From: Paraglomus occultum
Lineage: Eukaryota > Glomeromycota > Glomeromycetes > Paraglomerales > Paraglomeraceae
DNA: 47,153 bases
Assembly (NCBI GenBank): GCA_910592205.1
Contig: CAJVPJ010000086.1
Coordinates: 1 to 47,153, forward strand
Direction of reading: 5' to 3'
The position numbers and the translations under genes are program-made. This document shows positions 33,655 to 43,677 of the stretch, piece after piece; position 1 is the stretch's first letter, and every line of letters starts with the position of its first letter. The notes beneath the pieces were generated by a model that had not been told where the DNA came from, made no database searches, and saw nothing but the letters and a program-made list of their open reading frames with translations.

Positions 33655-34538
33655 CTAATCAATCTTGGTGGTAGCATCGACAAGAGAGGAAACACCTTCC
33701 TTAGTCGCAGCCTGGACTTTGGCCTTGAGTTTGTTGAGACCGGCATCCACTTCACCGGAATATTGAAGGAGTACGGGTCGAAGGAATTTGGTGTAAAGTG
33801 TCTCGGCACCTTTGAATTGAGGAAGGAAAAGCCTGCACGGAAAAAGAGATCAAGATGGTTTGTAAAGTAGAACATGATTAATAAAACTGTACAATTTGCA
33901 AAAAGTGTCGATATGTGTAAAAATTACCATAAGAAAAATAGAGTCTTGACAAGATAGTAGAATGGTACCCAGTATAAGATGATGTTGGAGAAGAATTCTA
34001 CCAAGGCAACAAAGCCATAGACAGCCCTAACATAGATGGACATTTATTATTAGTATTTTTGTCGATGCAGTTTGGTTTTTTTTTTCGCAGTCAGAGTCGC
34101 ATCACGTGAGCAACATACCAATATGTCAACCATTGAGTATCATCTGTCTTGTCGGCTGTTTCGATAGCTTGGAAGGAACGATAAGCTACAATATGACGGT
34201 GAAATGTAATGGTGAGTGTAGATGAACGAAAAAACTGGGCCATGTTCACACTCACTCACACACACGCGCGCGAAAGTGAAAAATACGTTGGCTATGTTTT
34301 TTTGGGGGGGGGGGGGCAGGCTTAACTTACCAGGATACACCCATCCAACCAAATTACTCAGTAACTGCCCGGCAAAGTCAAAGAATATGAGAACAAAGAC
34401 GAAAGCACCAGCACCGAGAGCCAAATAAGTTTTTGGGACATTGGTACGCTTCTCGACTGTATTGAATATCGAGTATTTTGAGAGTTCTTTGTCGAGTTTA
34501 GCGTTGTAACTCTTAAATTGGGTTTGAAGATTAGCCAT
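33655..34538 (-). CDS. YOP1: YOP1/REEP ER membrane-shaping protein, four exons
   Basis: Exons 34538-34331, 34185-34119, 34026-33928 and 33832-33655 join in frame to 183 residues, the usual Yop1 length. It carries the TB2/DP1/HVA22 domain: a first hydrophobic hairpin ('YLALGAGAFVFVLIFFDFAG', about 38-57, continuing to 'NLVGWVYPG'), then 'SFQAIETADKTDDTQWLTYW' and a second hydrophobic stretch ('NIILYWVPFYYLVKTLFFLW'). A C-terminal amphipathic helix ('LNKLKAKVQAATKEG') follows. Yop1/REEP5 proteins insert hairpins in the ER and form high-curvature tubules with reticulons. The first intron holds a T8G13 homopolymer (about 34296-34316), a place where assembly length could be wrong without affecting coding. 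Confidence 0.94.
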
Positions 34539-35596
34539 GCTTGTCAAATCGTATGGGGGAGAGATAAGAAAAGAGGAAACGAAGGTAAAGAGCAGAAAGT
34601 GTGGGAAGCAAACTGCGTAAGAATGTTCTGTTTTCGAGGTTGCGTTTATATAGGGAATGGAAATCAAATCAGAAAAAAAAAAAGGGCAAATAAGGAATAG
34701 GGATGTGGATGGCTGAACCCAGTACAAATTGTTATCAGCTGAAACACAGACAAACAAAGATTCCAATAATTTCAAGCATAAATTAAGAATGATGTGCGGT
34801 GGAACTTTTTTTTTTTTTCTTTTTGAAACAAGATGACACACGATAACGAATCAGTAACCGCAACACAACAAGCAAATATTTAATAGCAATAATAAATTTC
34901 GTGTTATCTTTCACACCGGGTAAATATCCGAATAATATATCATTCGTATTTACTTTATTATGTTTAATGAGTTGTTGATTATGATGGCTTGGTAAAAGAG
35001 GGGGGGAAAAAAAGGCGAAAAAGGAGTAGTTTTCTGTGAAACGCACTCATATGAAAGTTGAGAGAGAAAAAAAAAAACTTGGCTAGTAGATATTGGATGA
35101 TGTGGTGGGATAACAGATATACAGTATATCATATGATATAACATAGATGCATGCAGGTATCAATTGCCATTACACACACCATTACACCCGCCATCACACA
35201 CCAAGCTCACTGGCTATCGATTATTAGCCACTTGCCACTGACCACTGATCACCACCGCTACTACCACTTGCTAATATGAAGTGTCTTTCTATGCTGCCGG
35301 ATGATCGATTTCTCAGGATGGAACAAAGGAACAGTTCAATCAACTCATTAAAAGACAATCTGCGGGCTGTTGATCCGCACATACTACGCAATGGGCGATG
35401 AATCAAACTGGATCTTACATTGTTTACACCGTCATTCCATAATCAGAATTCACGTGCTTGTATTTAGTTTATTGAGTAATGGCGTAATCGGGGACTAGAA
35501 CCTTTCATCATTCTGTCACTGTCTTTGTTTGTCTCCTGTTGAGTGACCACCACGATATCCCATTTAAGAGTAGAGAGTTGTAGGATTAGGTCTACC

Positions 35597-35635
35597 ATCA
35601 CGTGGTAAGATGGAGGATTATCTTTACCACGTGAT
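35597..35635. promoter_or_regulatory. Inverted pair of E-boxes in a 15-bp inverted repeat
   Basis: ATCACGTGGTAAGAT (35597-35611) and ATCTTTACCACGTGAT (35620-35635) are inverted copies differing by one inserted base, with an 8-bp spacer. Each arm contains CACGTG. It could be a paired bHLH operator or a small hairpin. It lies between the divergent YOP1 and CLF1 genes, about 1.06 kb and 0.85 kb from their start codons. Confidence 0.5.
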
Positions 35636-36230
35636 TACAGTCTAGTTTATTATTAGCACTAGCCCTGCAGGAGTATGTCGACTAAATATAAAATGGTTTG
35701 CCATCTTGTAAACAACCAAATGGTTATATCATTGGCAATGACCGATCTATCTGATACAGGCGAACGCGTATGATATCTTGAGAGTGGGAATTCTGCCCTC
35801 TTTCTCGATAAACAACCCTCATATCTCTAGTATTAGTATGATGTCTTTTTTTTTTTCCCAATGTTGTCCTCCCACTTTTTGCATTATTACATGAAACGCA
35901 TAAATACCTGCATAATAAACAATAAGCAGGCTATGTAACAAGCACTTCCTTATGTTACCATGTTACATGCAATAATGCGTTTCCACCGCGTGCGCGATTA
36001 TCTAAAAAATAAATACAACATCTCTTCTCTCGCGTAATCAGGAATATGCAGTAATTCATCTTGAATCGAAGCGATATCAATTGCTTGCAAAATAGTTTGC
36101 TATAAACTCTGTTCACGCGACGCCACAAATAACGATCGTTATAACGTTGTGACATTTAGAATCTATAACCTTGTAATGAAGACAGAACTTGTGCATAATA
36201 AAGTCGCTCATAGCCTGCAAATTTCTATAG

Positions 36231-36242
36231 TATCACGTGATA
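36231..36242. promoter_or_regulatory. Palindromic E-box TATCACGTGATA upstream of CLF1
   Basis: Perfect 12-bp palindrome containing CACGTG, 242 bp before the CLF1 start codon. Candidate bHLH site, from sequence only. Confidence 0.4.
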
Positions 36243-36484
36243 TATTGAACAAATCGATTGATTCGATCTTTACGATAGCATATTAATACCGTCTTTTCAG
36301 TCCTTTAAATCCTTTCTTCACAAAACTGTAAACGTTTCTCGCTATTAATAGGATGGATATAATAATAGGCATGCGTTCTGGTACATCGATATTTATCATG
36401 TGACTATAAAAATTACTACTAATTGATCGAACTAATTGATCGACAGAAATTTTTGGTGCCATTTGAAGAAAAACACTTTATAAA

Positions 36485-39426
36485 ATGGATCCTTCGCAAG
36501 TACCTAATCTCTATAAGCAACAGCGTGGTCCGCCTAAAGTATGTGCATCTCCGCCTCAGTCTTCTCGCCAACTCAACTCACGCTAATTAGATCTCTTTAC
36601 GTAACATCAAACTGTGCAGATTAAGAATAAGAATCCGGCTCCAATTCAAATCACAGCAGAACAGATTCTGCGTGAGGCCAAGGAGCGTCAGGAAGCTGCC
36701 AAGAAAGCTCCAAGACAAAAGATTTCTGACTTGGAAGAGCTTTCAGAGTACAGAGGTCGTAAACGGAAAGAGTATGAAGATGCGATCAGACGTAACCGCT
36801 TGAATATTGGTAGCTGGTTAAAATATGCCGCTTGGGAAGAAAGTCAGAAGGAGCTTGATCGGTATGAAACGCTTGTAATTTATTTTTATCTTTTTTTTAC
36901 CTAATTTGTAAATGATTGTTCGTTCGTTTGTTCGTTCGTTTGTTCGTTAGATCAGAAATTAATTCGATTCTATTACTTTTGTTTCTTTAGTGCTCGCTCA
37001 ATATACGAAAGAGCATTGGATGTGGATTCGCGCAATGTCACGCTGTACATAAAGTACACTGAGATGGAAATGAAGAATAGGAACATTAATCATGCCAGAA
37101 ACTTGTTCGATCGGGCCGTTACTCTTTTGCCACGGGTTGATCAGTTCTGGTATATAACATTATCTTTACTGTATGATTGCTATGCAGTTACTGTTATCTA
37201 ATTACTATACTACAGGTATAAATATGCTTATATGGAAGAAGTACTGGGTAATATAGCGGGCGCCCGACAGATATTCGAAAGATGGATGCGATGGGAACCA
37301 GACGAGAGTGCATGGAATGCTTACATCAAATTTGAAAAGAGATACAAAGAATATGATAGATGTCGCCTCATATACGAGCGATTTGTTAATACGCATCCGC
37401 AACCAAAGAATTGGCTCAAATGGGTTAAATTCGAGGAAGAACAGAATAATCTGGGTGAGTCATTAACGCTCTTGATTAATCTATGATTAAATGTTGACTG
37501 ATCGGTTACTGTTTTTCGTTTGGCCTAGAAAAGTGTCGAGAGATTTTTGCTCAGGCAATAGAAATATTGGGCGACGATCATATGGATCAGAAGATATTTA
37601 TAGCATTTGCCAAGTTTGAGACGAGGTTAAAAGAGGTTAGTTGGAAAATTACGGATAATTACTTTTAAATGATAACTCATCGAGACTATTGTCATTTGCT
37701 ATATAGTTTGAAAGGGCGCGTGTTATATACAAGTTTGCATTAGACAGACTTCCTCGTTCCACGTCGGAATCTTTATACAATTCTTATACCCAATTTGAAA
37801 AACAATACGGAGATAAAGAGGGCATCGAGGATGTAGTGGTAGGAAAGCGTCGAGTACAATACGAAGAAGTAAGTGTTATCAGTCCAGTATCTATGTTATT
37901 TCCTATAACAGCATAGTGATTAAATATCAAGCATATTGCAGGAGCTAAAATCCAACCCCAAGAATTATGACGTGTGGTTTGATTATGCTCGACTCGAAGA
38001 AAGTGCAAATGATGTAAACAAGGTGCGTGAAGTATATGAACGGGCTATCGCACAAGTACCGCCTACGCAGGAAAAGCGATTCTGGAGGAGATATATATAC
38101 TTGTGGATCAACTACGCTTTATACGAGGAACTAGAAACAAAGGTTGGTACATACCAGAGTTATTTCTATTGTATCATAACTTTATAACATATGATTATTC
38201 CATAATAGGATTTTGAGCGAACTAGACAAATTTATTTAGAATGCTTAAAGTTGATACCACACAAAAAATTTACATTTGCCAAGATATGGTTATTATACGC
38301 TCAGTTTGAAATACGTAGACTTAATTTACAAACAGCGCGGAAAACACTGGGAAGAGCAATAGGTATTTGTCGCAAACAGATGTTCGTCCGTTGTTAATAT
38401 ACGTACTTATAAATCTCTTTCTACGTATAGGCATGTGTCCTAAAGACCGATTATTCAAGGGATATATAGAATTTGAATTACAGGTAATCAAGACGACGAG
38501 TTAATGAACTGTTCTGAATTGGTTGTTTATCAAAATGTTCGTCTTTCAATATCAATAGCTTCGCGAATTCGATCGATGTCGAACATTATATACTAAATAC
38601 CTGGAACATGCTCCGGCCAATTGTTATGCATGGATCAAATTCGCCGAATTAGAACGGATGTTGGGTGACTATGACAGATGCCGAGCCATATTTGAATTAG
38701 CAATAGAGCAGCCAGTATTAGACATGCCAGAGTTATTGTGGAAGGCATACATTGACTTTGAGTTTTCGGAAGAAGAATTCGAAAAGACTCGACAGCTTTA
38801 TGAAAGACTATTAGAGAAGACAAATCACGTTAAAGTATGGGTCAGTTATGCTCGTTTTGAAGCTGGTGCTGAAGATGCATATGGACAGTCTGCAGTAGAA
38901 AGGTCCAGGAAAATATTTGAAAGAGCCTATGACAACATGAAGGAACGAGAACTTAAAGAGGAGGTGAGCATGACATTGATTGATAACAATACGTGAAATT
39001 ATACTAGCAATATACTGATCGAATAATATTCAACTTTAGCGAGTGCTTTTGCTAGAGTCATGGAAAGAGTTTGAGAAGGAGTATGGCACGACTGAATCGT
39101 TATCGGCTGTAGAGGCAAAAATGCCAAAGGTTGTCAGACAGAGACGTCGGTTGGACGAAACCCAAGGACAGGCTGGTGTTTCGTGGGAGGAATACTTTGA
39201 TTACATATTCCCCGATGATCAAGCGCAACAGCCTAATTTCAAGTTGTTGGCTATGGCACATGCATGGAGACAGCAGCAAGTGAGTTGCCGATCGCCGTGA
39301 ATGCATTTGGTTGTGTATGTATATGTGTGTTTTTTGCCTAACTTGTTGATTATACGTCAGTTGCAGCAACAGCAGGAGAATCAAGACAAGCAAGAGGAAG
39401 AACAGCAGCAGGAACAACAGGAGTAA
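36485..39426 (+). CDS. CLF1: Spliceosomal HAT-repeat protein CLF1/Crooked neck, twelve exons
   Basis: Exons 36485-36538, 36620-36861, 36991-37149, 37216-37454, 37529-37635, 37707-37868, 37942-38142, 38209-38362, 38431-38483, 38559-38963, 39040-39279 and 39361-39426 join in frame to 693 residues, matching Clf1/CRNKL1 length. The N-terminus ('[20 protein letters not shown]', '[19 protein letters not shown]') is diagnostic. It is followed by a long array of HAT half-TPR repeats with the W-x-Y-A/F...R-x-IYERA pattern ('[16 protein letters not shown]', '[16 protein letters not shown]', '[16 protein letters not shown]' and others). The C-terminus is Gln/Glu-rich. Clf1 is a nineteen-complex-associated scaffold needed for spliceosome assembly and activation in the nucleus. 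AATAAA at 39447-39452, 21 bp after the stop, is the likely poly(A) signal and lies inside a kinase-gene relic. Confidence 0.96.
36918..36949. repeat. GTTCGTTCGTTT tandem repeat in a CLF1 intron
   Basis: A 12-bp unit repeated a little under three times inside the second intron of CLF1. Simple-sequence expansion, no function evident. Confidence 0.7.
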
Positions 39427-39442
39427 AATAATTATCCACATA

Positions 39443-39893
39443 ATTCAATAAACATTATGCATAATTGAATAGTTTACCTTGTCAGAATATGAACCATCCG
39501 TTTCACAAATGGAATCATTTCCATGTATTCCGAAGTAGGTAAACATTCAAGTATTTGTAATGTCCATCTCAACATCATCAAATAGAATCCATTTCAAATA
39601 GGCGTCATTTACTGAATTTGTTTGTAATTGAGATTTTTTAATAAACTCATCGAGTTGCTTATTGTTGCTAGTCCGTCCACAAATAACCACACGGGACTAT
39701 ATCGGAGTATCGAATCCGTATCGAGAATAGCAGTGGTAAAAGCATGAATGACCAACCATGTAACAGTTATCGTCACATCCGATTATTAGTCCGTTGCGAA
39801 ATTCGGGCCGTGCGGAATATCTTCTGAACTTGTGTCGCTTTATTGTACTTGTCGGCAGTGAGTATGCTCTGGCAAACTCGATTACAAAATGTT
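39443..39893 (-). pseudogene. Decayed N-terminal fragment of the TKL-type kinase gene
   Basis: Nucleotide similarity to 42953-43470 runs through the whole stretch in the same orientation: the end of kinase intron 1 with its donor, the tract encoding the second WIPF module, the zinc-ribbon region and the preceding block. Shared runs include CATTCAAGTAT, AGGCGTCATTTA and AGTTTACCT. Small deletions (for example about 20 bp at the zinc ribbon) and substitutions destroy the reading frame. Nothing of the kinase catalytic domain is present. It starts about 17 bp after the CLF1 stop codon. Confidence 0.78.
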
Positions 39894-40701
39894 GGTGGTA
39901 ATCTTTTGTCTTGTTTGTATCAAAATGTTTGATGGATGTCTTATTATAATATTCATTAAGAGAAAGTTTTTATATTTGACAGCCGCATCTTTGCCTTTGA
40001 GTGTTTGTATGTTATTATGAACTACAGTATAGGCTTGTCTTTGCTTATATATATGTTTGGAATTAAGACTAACTATAAAGTTGTAACATGTATACTTTAA
40101 TATACACATTTATGTTATCAAACGTAGGAACCAACATCGTAACATTGAATTGCAATGGCTTAATATTAAGCCAGATCACATTCATAAGTTTGAACAAATT
40201 CTGTTATACTACAAATTCTTACACCTTGGCAATTACATAAAACCATCCGAGCGGGCTTCCCAACTTTTGTGGTTCACATCACTAGGCTCTTGTTCATTTC
40301 ACAATGTTAATCGATTAATGGTTCCGTTATTGGTAGTGGATTTCTAGACTTTATAATACAAAATAGGAAAATTTTAAGCGCCAGCCGGTCGGTTAGCATC
40401 GCTGACGCTTCTATTGCAGCCGTAATGGGACGCCCGAACAAGGCAACTGCTGCGGTTTCACATGTGTAAATAGATACTGCCGCTTCAGGATTTAATATAT
40501 TCTCGAAAGTATAACCAATTATATTTATATTGAATATAGTAATAGGTGTTGTGACCACATACTGTAGTAAATACGTATAGCGCTTTTGAAGATCAACACT
40601 ATTTCCTAGTGAGTGTATGTGACATCGATACTAAACTGTAGCCTTAAAATAATAACGAAACTATTATAGTGACACGTGATCGAAAAAAAAAAATCACATT
40701 T
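39894..40701. other. Intergenic, no gene seen
   Basis: AT-rich sequence between the kinase relic and the MITE; short frames only. An E-box, CACGTGAT, occurs at 40673-40680. Recognisable kinase homology stops near 39893. Confidence 0.4.
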
Positions 40702-41026
40702 CACCTGCTTCAACCAATTTAGACGATCGATTTAGGAGTAGGTTGGTAATTTTAAAGCCGATCGACGTTCGATGATTTATATTAATTTTGGCTGGTGCAC
40801 CACATATTAGCTATAATGTTAGTTAGAGTTAGGGTAAAATTTGCAGATCTGCTGGTGCACCACATATTAGCTATAATGTTAGTTAAAGTTAGGGTAAAAT
40901 TTGCAGATCTGCTGGTGCACCACTGGTGCACCAACCAAAATTAATATGATTCATCGATCGATTTAGGGGGGGAGAAAATTTTTTAAATGCCGGTCAAAAT
41001 TCGAGTTTTTGGGGTTGAAGCAGGTG
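40702..41026. mobile_element. MITE with 14-bp perfect inverted ends and a 60-bp internal tandem repeat
   Basis: Ends CACCTGCTTCAACC (40702-40715) and GGTTGAAGCAGGTG (41013-41026) are perfect inverted repeats. ACATT stands just outside both (40696-40700 and 41028-41032), a possible target duplication offset by one base at each side. A second inverted pair lies inside (ATTAATTTTGG near 40781 and its complement near 40935, each next to GGTGCACC). Between them a 60-bp unit is repeated twice with one mismatch (40791-40850, 40851-40910) plus 13 bp of a third. No ORF. Confidence 0.7.
40791..40923. repeat. 60-bp tandem repeat, 2.2 copies, inside the MITE
   Basis: Units start GCTGGTGCACCACATATTAG. 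The two full copies differ at one base (AGTTAGAG against AGTTAAAG). The border contains GGTGCACC, a palindrome that also marks the subterminal inverted repeats. Confidence 0.9.
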
Positions 41027-41084
41027 TACATTTGTATTTGGAAAGCTTGTATACTGTAAATACAGTATAAATAAGCCCGCTGAA

Positions 41085-43677
41085 TTAAACGTCTTCAAAA
41101 AGAGGTTGAGTCTCTAAATACAAGAAATGCTCAGTGTTAACATCGTAAATTGACTTTATTCGTACCAGTGCGTAACATACCTGCAGCTGAATCATAGCTA
41201 TTTCTCGGTTTAGGCAAATCTCCAGTATGTAAGAGTTTACTAGAGTATTTACTCTCTTTCTCGAGACGTGATAACTGCTTTACATCATTATGATAAACGG
41301 CATTCCACACGTTGTCATCAGATTTATCCTTTTCTACATCTCCAATAAGCTTGTAAATATTATCCCAAAGTCTCCCTGCATCAGGACGCTTATCAGGATC
41401 AGCATCACAACACCGCTCGGCAAGTTTCTTGTATTCCTCTGGCGCAGAATCAGGCATCGACGGTCGCAGTCCCTCACAGACACGTATCACCAAACATTTG
41501 TCAAACGACCAATCTCTAAATGGTGGTTCACCAGTAGCAATCAAATACATAATGATGCCAAATGAGTACACATCCGATTTCTGAGTAAATTTGCAGGTAT
41601 GGAAGACTTCCGGTGCAATGAATGGCAAAACCCCTCGAATGGTTGAATTTGATTCGCGTGAATTCACCGATTGTGAAAGACCAAGATCGCATATGTATGA
41701 TGTTATTATCTCATCACGCGCATTGTCATTTATAACAATGTTTCCGCCATGAAGATCACAATGCACTAATCCCGCCACAGAATGAATAAAACGCAGATAC
41801 CATGCAATATCTTCCAAATGCCGTAATTTATGCAACCACGTCAATTTGTTAATATTCCGATCCAAATAAGACAAAAGACTGCCATTGTTAGCATATTGCA
41901 TAACAATCATGTACTCGTTTGTCTTTGGGTCTTGTGTCACTCCATAAATTTCAAGGAATATACTATTCACGCACTTGGCATGATTTCGGAACTATCAAAT
42001 GAAAATAAATAGAGTCAGCTTAAATATAAATGTAAGTTTAATAATACTACCAATCATTGCTTACCTCGGAAATAAATAATTCCGGCATTTTATCAAAATT
42101 TTTAAACCGTTTGAGTACAACAGTTTCCTCCTTCATACGCTCTACTTCTGAATACTTTTTATACTTGGCAGTATAAACTGTTCCGTAACCACCAAATCCG
42201 ATCTCTTTGAGTTCATAAAAGTCAGTATACTGCATGTGCTTTACAGTATCGTTATTTCGTATTAATGTATCCAGTATTGCATACACGTCGTAATAGAAAA
42301 CTAGATAATATTCCTGAGTAGATGGCTCCTGGGTGATTCCAATTATCCAGATATTATCAGGTGTTAATACTGTCGGGTATTCCCTAGTTAACTATTTTGA
42401 GTAAACAGAATACGACGTTATAACACTGGTTAATTAAACGCATGATACGCACTTATTGATTGCATTGTTTACACGTGAATAATTACCTGATGAAAATCCG
42501 ATAATTGCTCGTCAACTATTTTTTTGAGTGTTACACGGGTCAGTTCATTCCATTCTGCTATATGCGTGCATCCATGGCGTAATGGCGTCATCTCTTGTAC
42601 ATTTGTTAATAGAGAATATTCTATCCATTGTATATACGCATCATATTCATTCTTTACATTACTCCACGACTCTATGATAAATGAATCCAATGACTTGTTA
42701 CCAGTCGTCCAATCAGGAGGATTTGGTGCATTACATTGGAGACAGAATAGATTTATCTTGGGGTGTAATCGCCCTGTACACGCCAGACATAATCTACCCT
42801 GCCAATATTCTCTTATTAGACAATACTTCTGTTCGCTTGTTCTGTATGTAAATCCGATGGTAACCCAAACATCTGTGGTAAGAATATCAGGATGCTTATC
42901 ACATAACTAGTGGAAATGATACATAATAATATGTCAATAATTATTTTTAACTATTCAATAAACATGATGCATAAGTAAATAGTTTACCTCGGCATAATAT
43001 AAATTATGTATCTCGTCTGTTATCTCAAGTGGAATCAATTTAACCTCAGCATAAGTAGGTAGACCATTCAAGTATGCATAATCTTTCCCAACATCAATAC
43101 AATCGAATGGAATCCATTCCAAATGGGCGTCATTTGGTGAGTTTGTTTGTAGTTGAGATTTCTTAATAAAGTCATCGAGTTGGTGATTGTTGCTAGACCA
43201 CCCATCGGATAATTGTTTATAACCACAAATGCACCACAAGGGACTACATCGGAGTATTCCACATGTGGAGCAGAAGCCATATCGAGAATAACAATGGTAA
43301 AAGCGTATATCAGCAACCATGTAATAGTTATCATCATACTTGGTAAACCCTCTTATGAGTTCGTTGCGACAATTAAGCCATTTGGAGTATCGTCGAAAGT
43401 TATTGCCATTGTTATTGTACTTGGGTGTTGGAAGTGAGTATATTCTGGCCAACTCACACACAAGTGCTGCTGTGCATTCTTCGCTACTTCCAAGTAATAC
43501 CAGCGTAATCGTCAGACCATCATGAATAGCGTAGTAAACGTTGTCAATTTGAGTTGGTTCAACGTTGATGATTTCCTCGAAAGGAATCCATTTCAGTCTT
43601 AAGCGTTCATATTTGCATTCCAAGGAGGATTCAATCAAGTCGGCAATGGCTGGATTATTAGCAAATGACGACGACAT
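41085..43677 (-). CDS. Multi-module TKL-type protein kinase with zinc ribbons, five exons
   Basis: Exons 43677-42988, 42906-42487, 42391-42065, 41991-41181 and 41113-41085 join in frame to 758 residues; if the last intron is retained, the stop is at 41137 and the length 763. The kinase domain covers about 428-695: glycine loop 'GFGGYGTVY' (435-443), K464 in 'VVLKRF', helix-C E479, catalytic 'HCDLHGGN' (D558, N563), 'DLG' 581-583, 'APE' 605-607. All catalytic residues are present, so it is probably active; DLG for DFG is common in this family. Residues 1-427 hold three degenerate N-lobe modules starting at WIPF (30), WIPF (188) and WIEY (324), and two zinc ribbons (C136/C139...C149/C151 and C270/C273...C285/C288), each followed by a W-x-x-x-N...L-D-x-F-I block. 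Such kinases are greatly expanded in Glomeromycotina; substrates are unknown. The start at 43677 is the first ATG in frame. Confidence 0.85.

Larger units (their letters stand above)
34539..36484. other. Divergent intergenic region between YOP1 and CLF1
   Basis: About 1.9 kb without a supported gene. It holds two striking E-box arrangements listed separately: an inverted pair at 35597-35635 and a perfect palindrome at 36231-36242. Short frames here show no family features. Confidence 0.45.

Noticed and set aside
36918-36949. Regular repeats that could suggest a CRISPR-like array
   Set aside because: Contiguous simple repeat in an intron, no spacers, and the genome is eukaryotic.
40791-40910. 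GTTAGAGTTAGGGTAAA resembles telomeric TTAGGG repeats
   Set aside because: Only one TTAGGG per 60-bp unit, inside a MITE; no telomere array.
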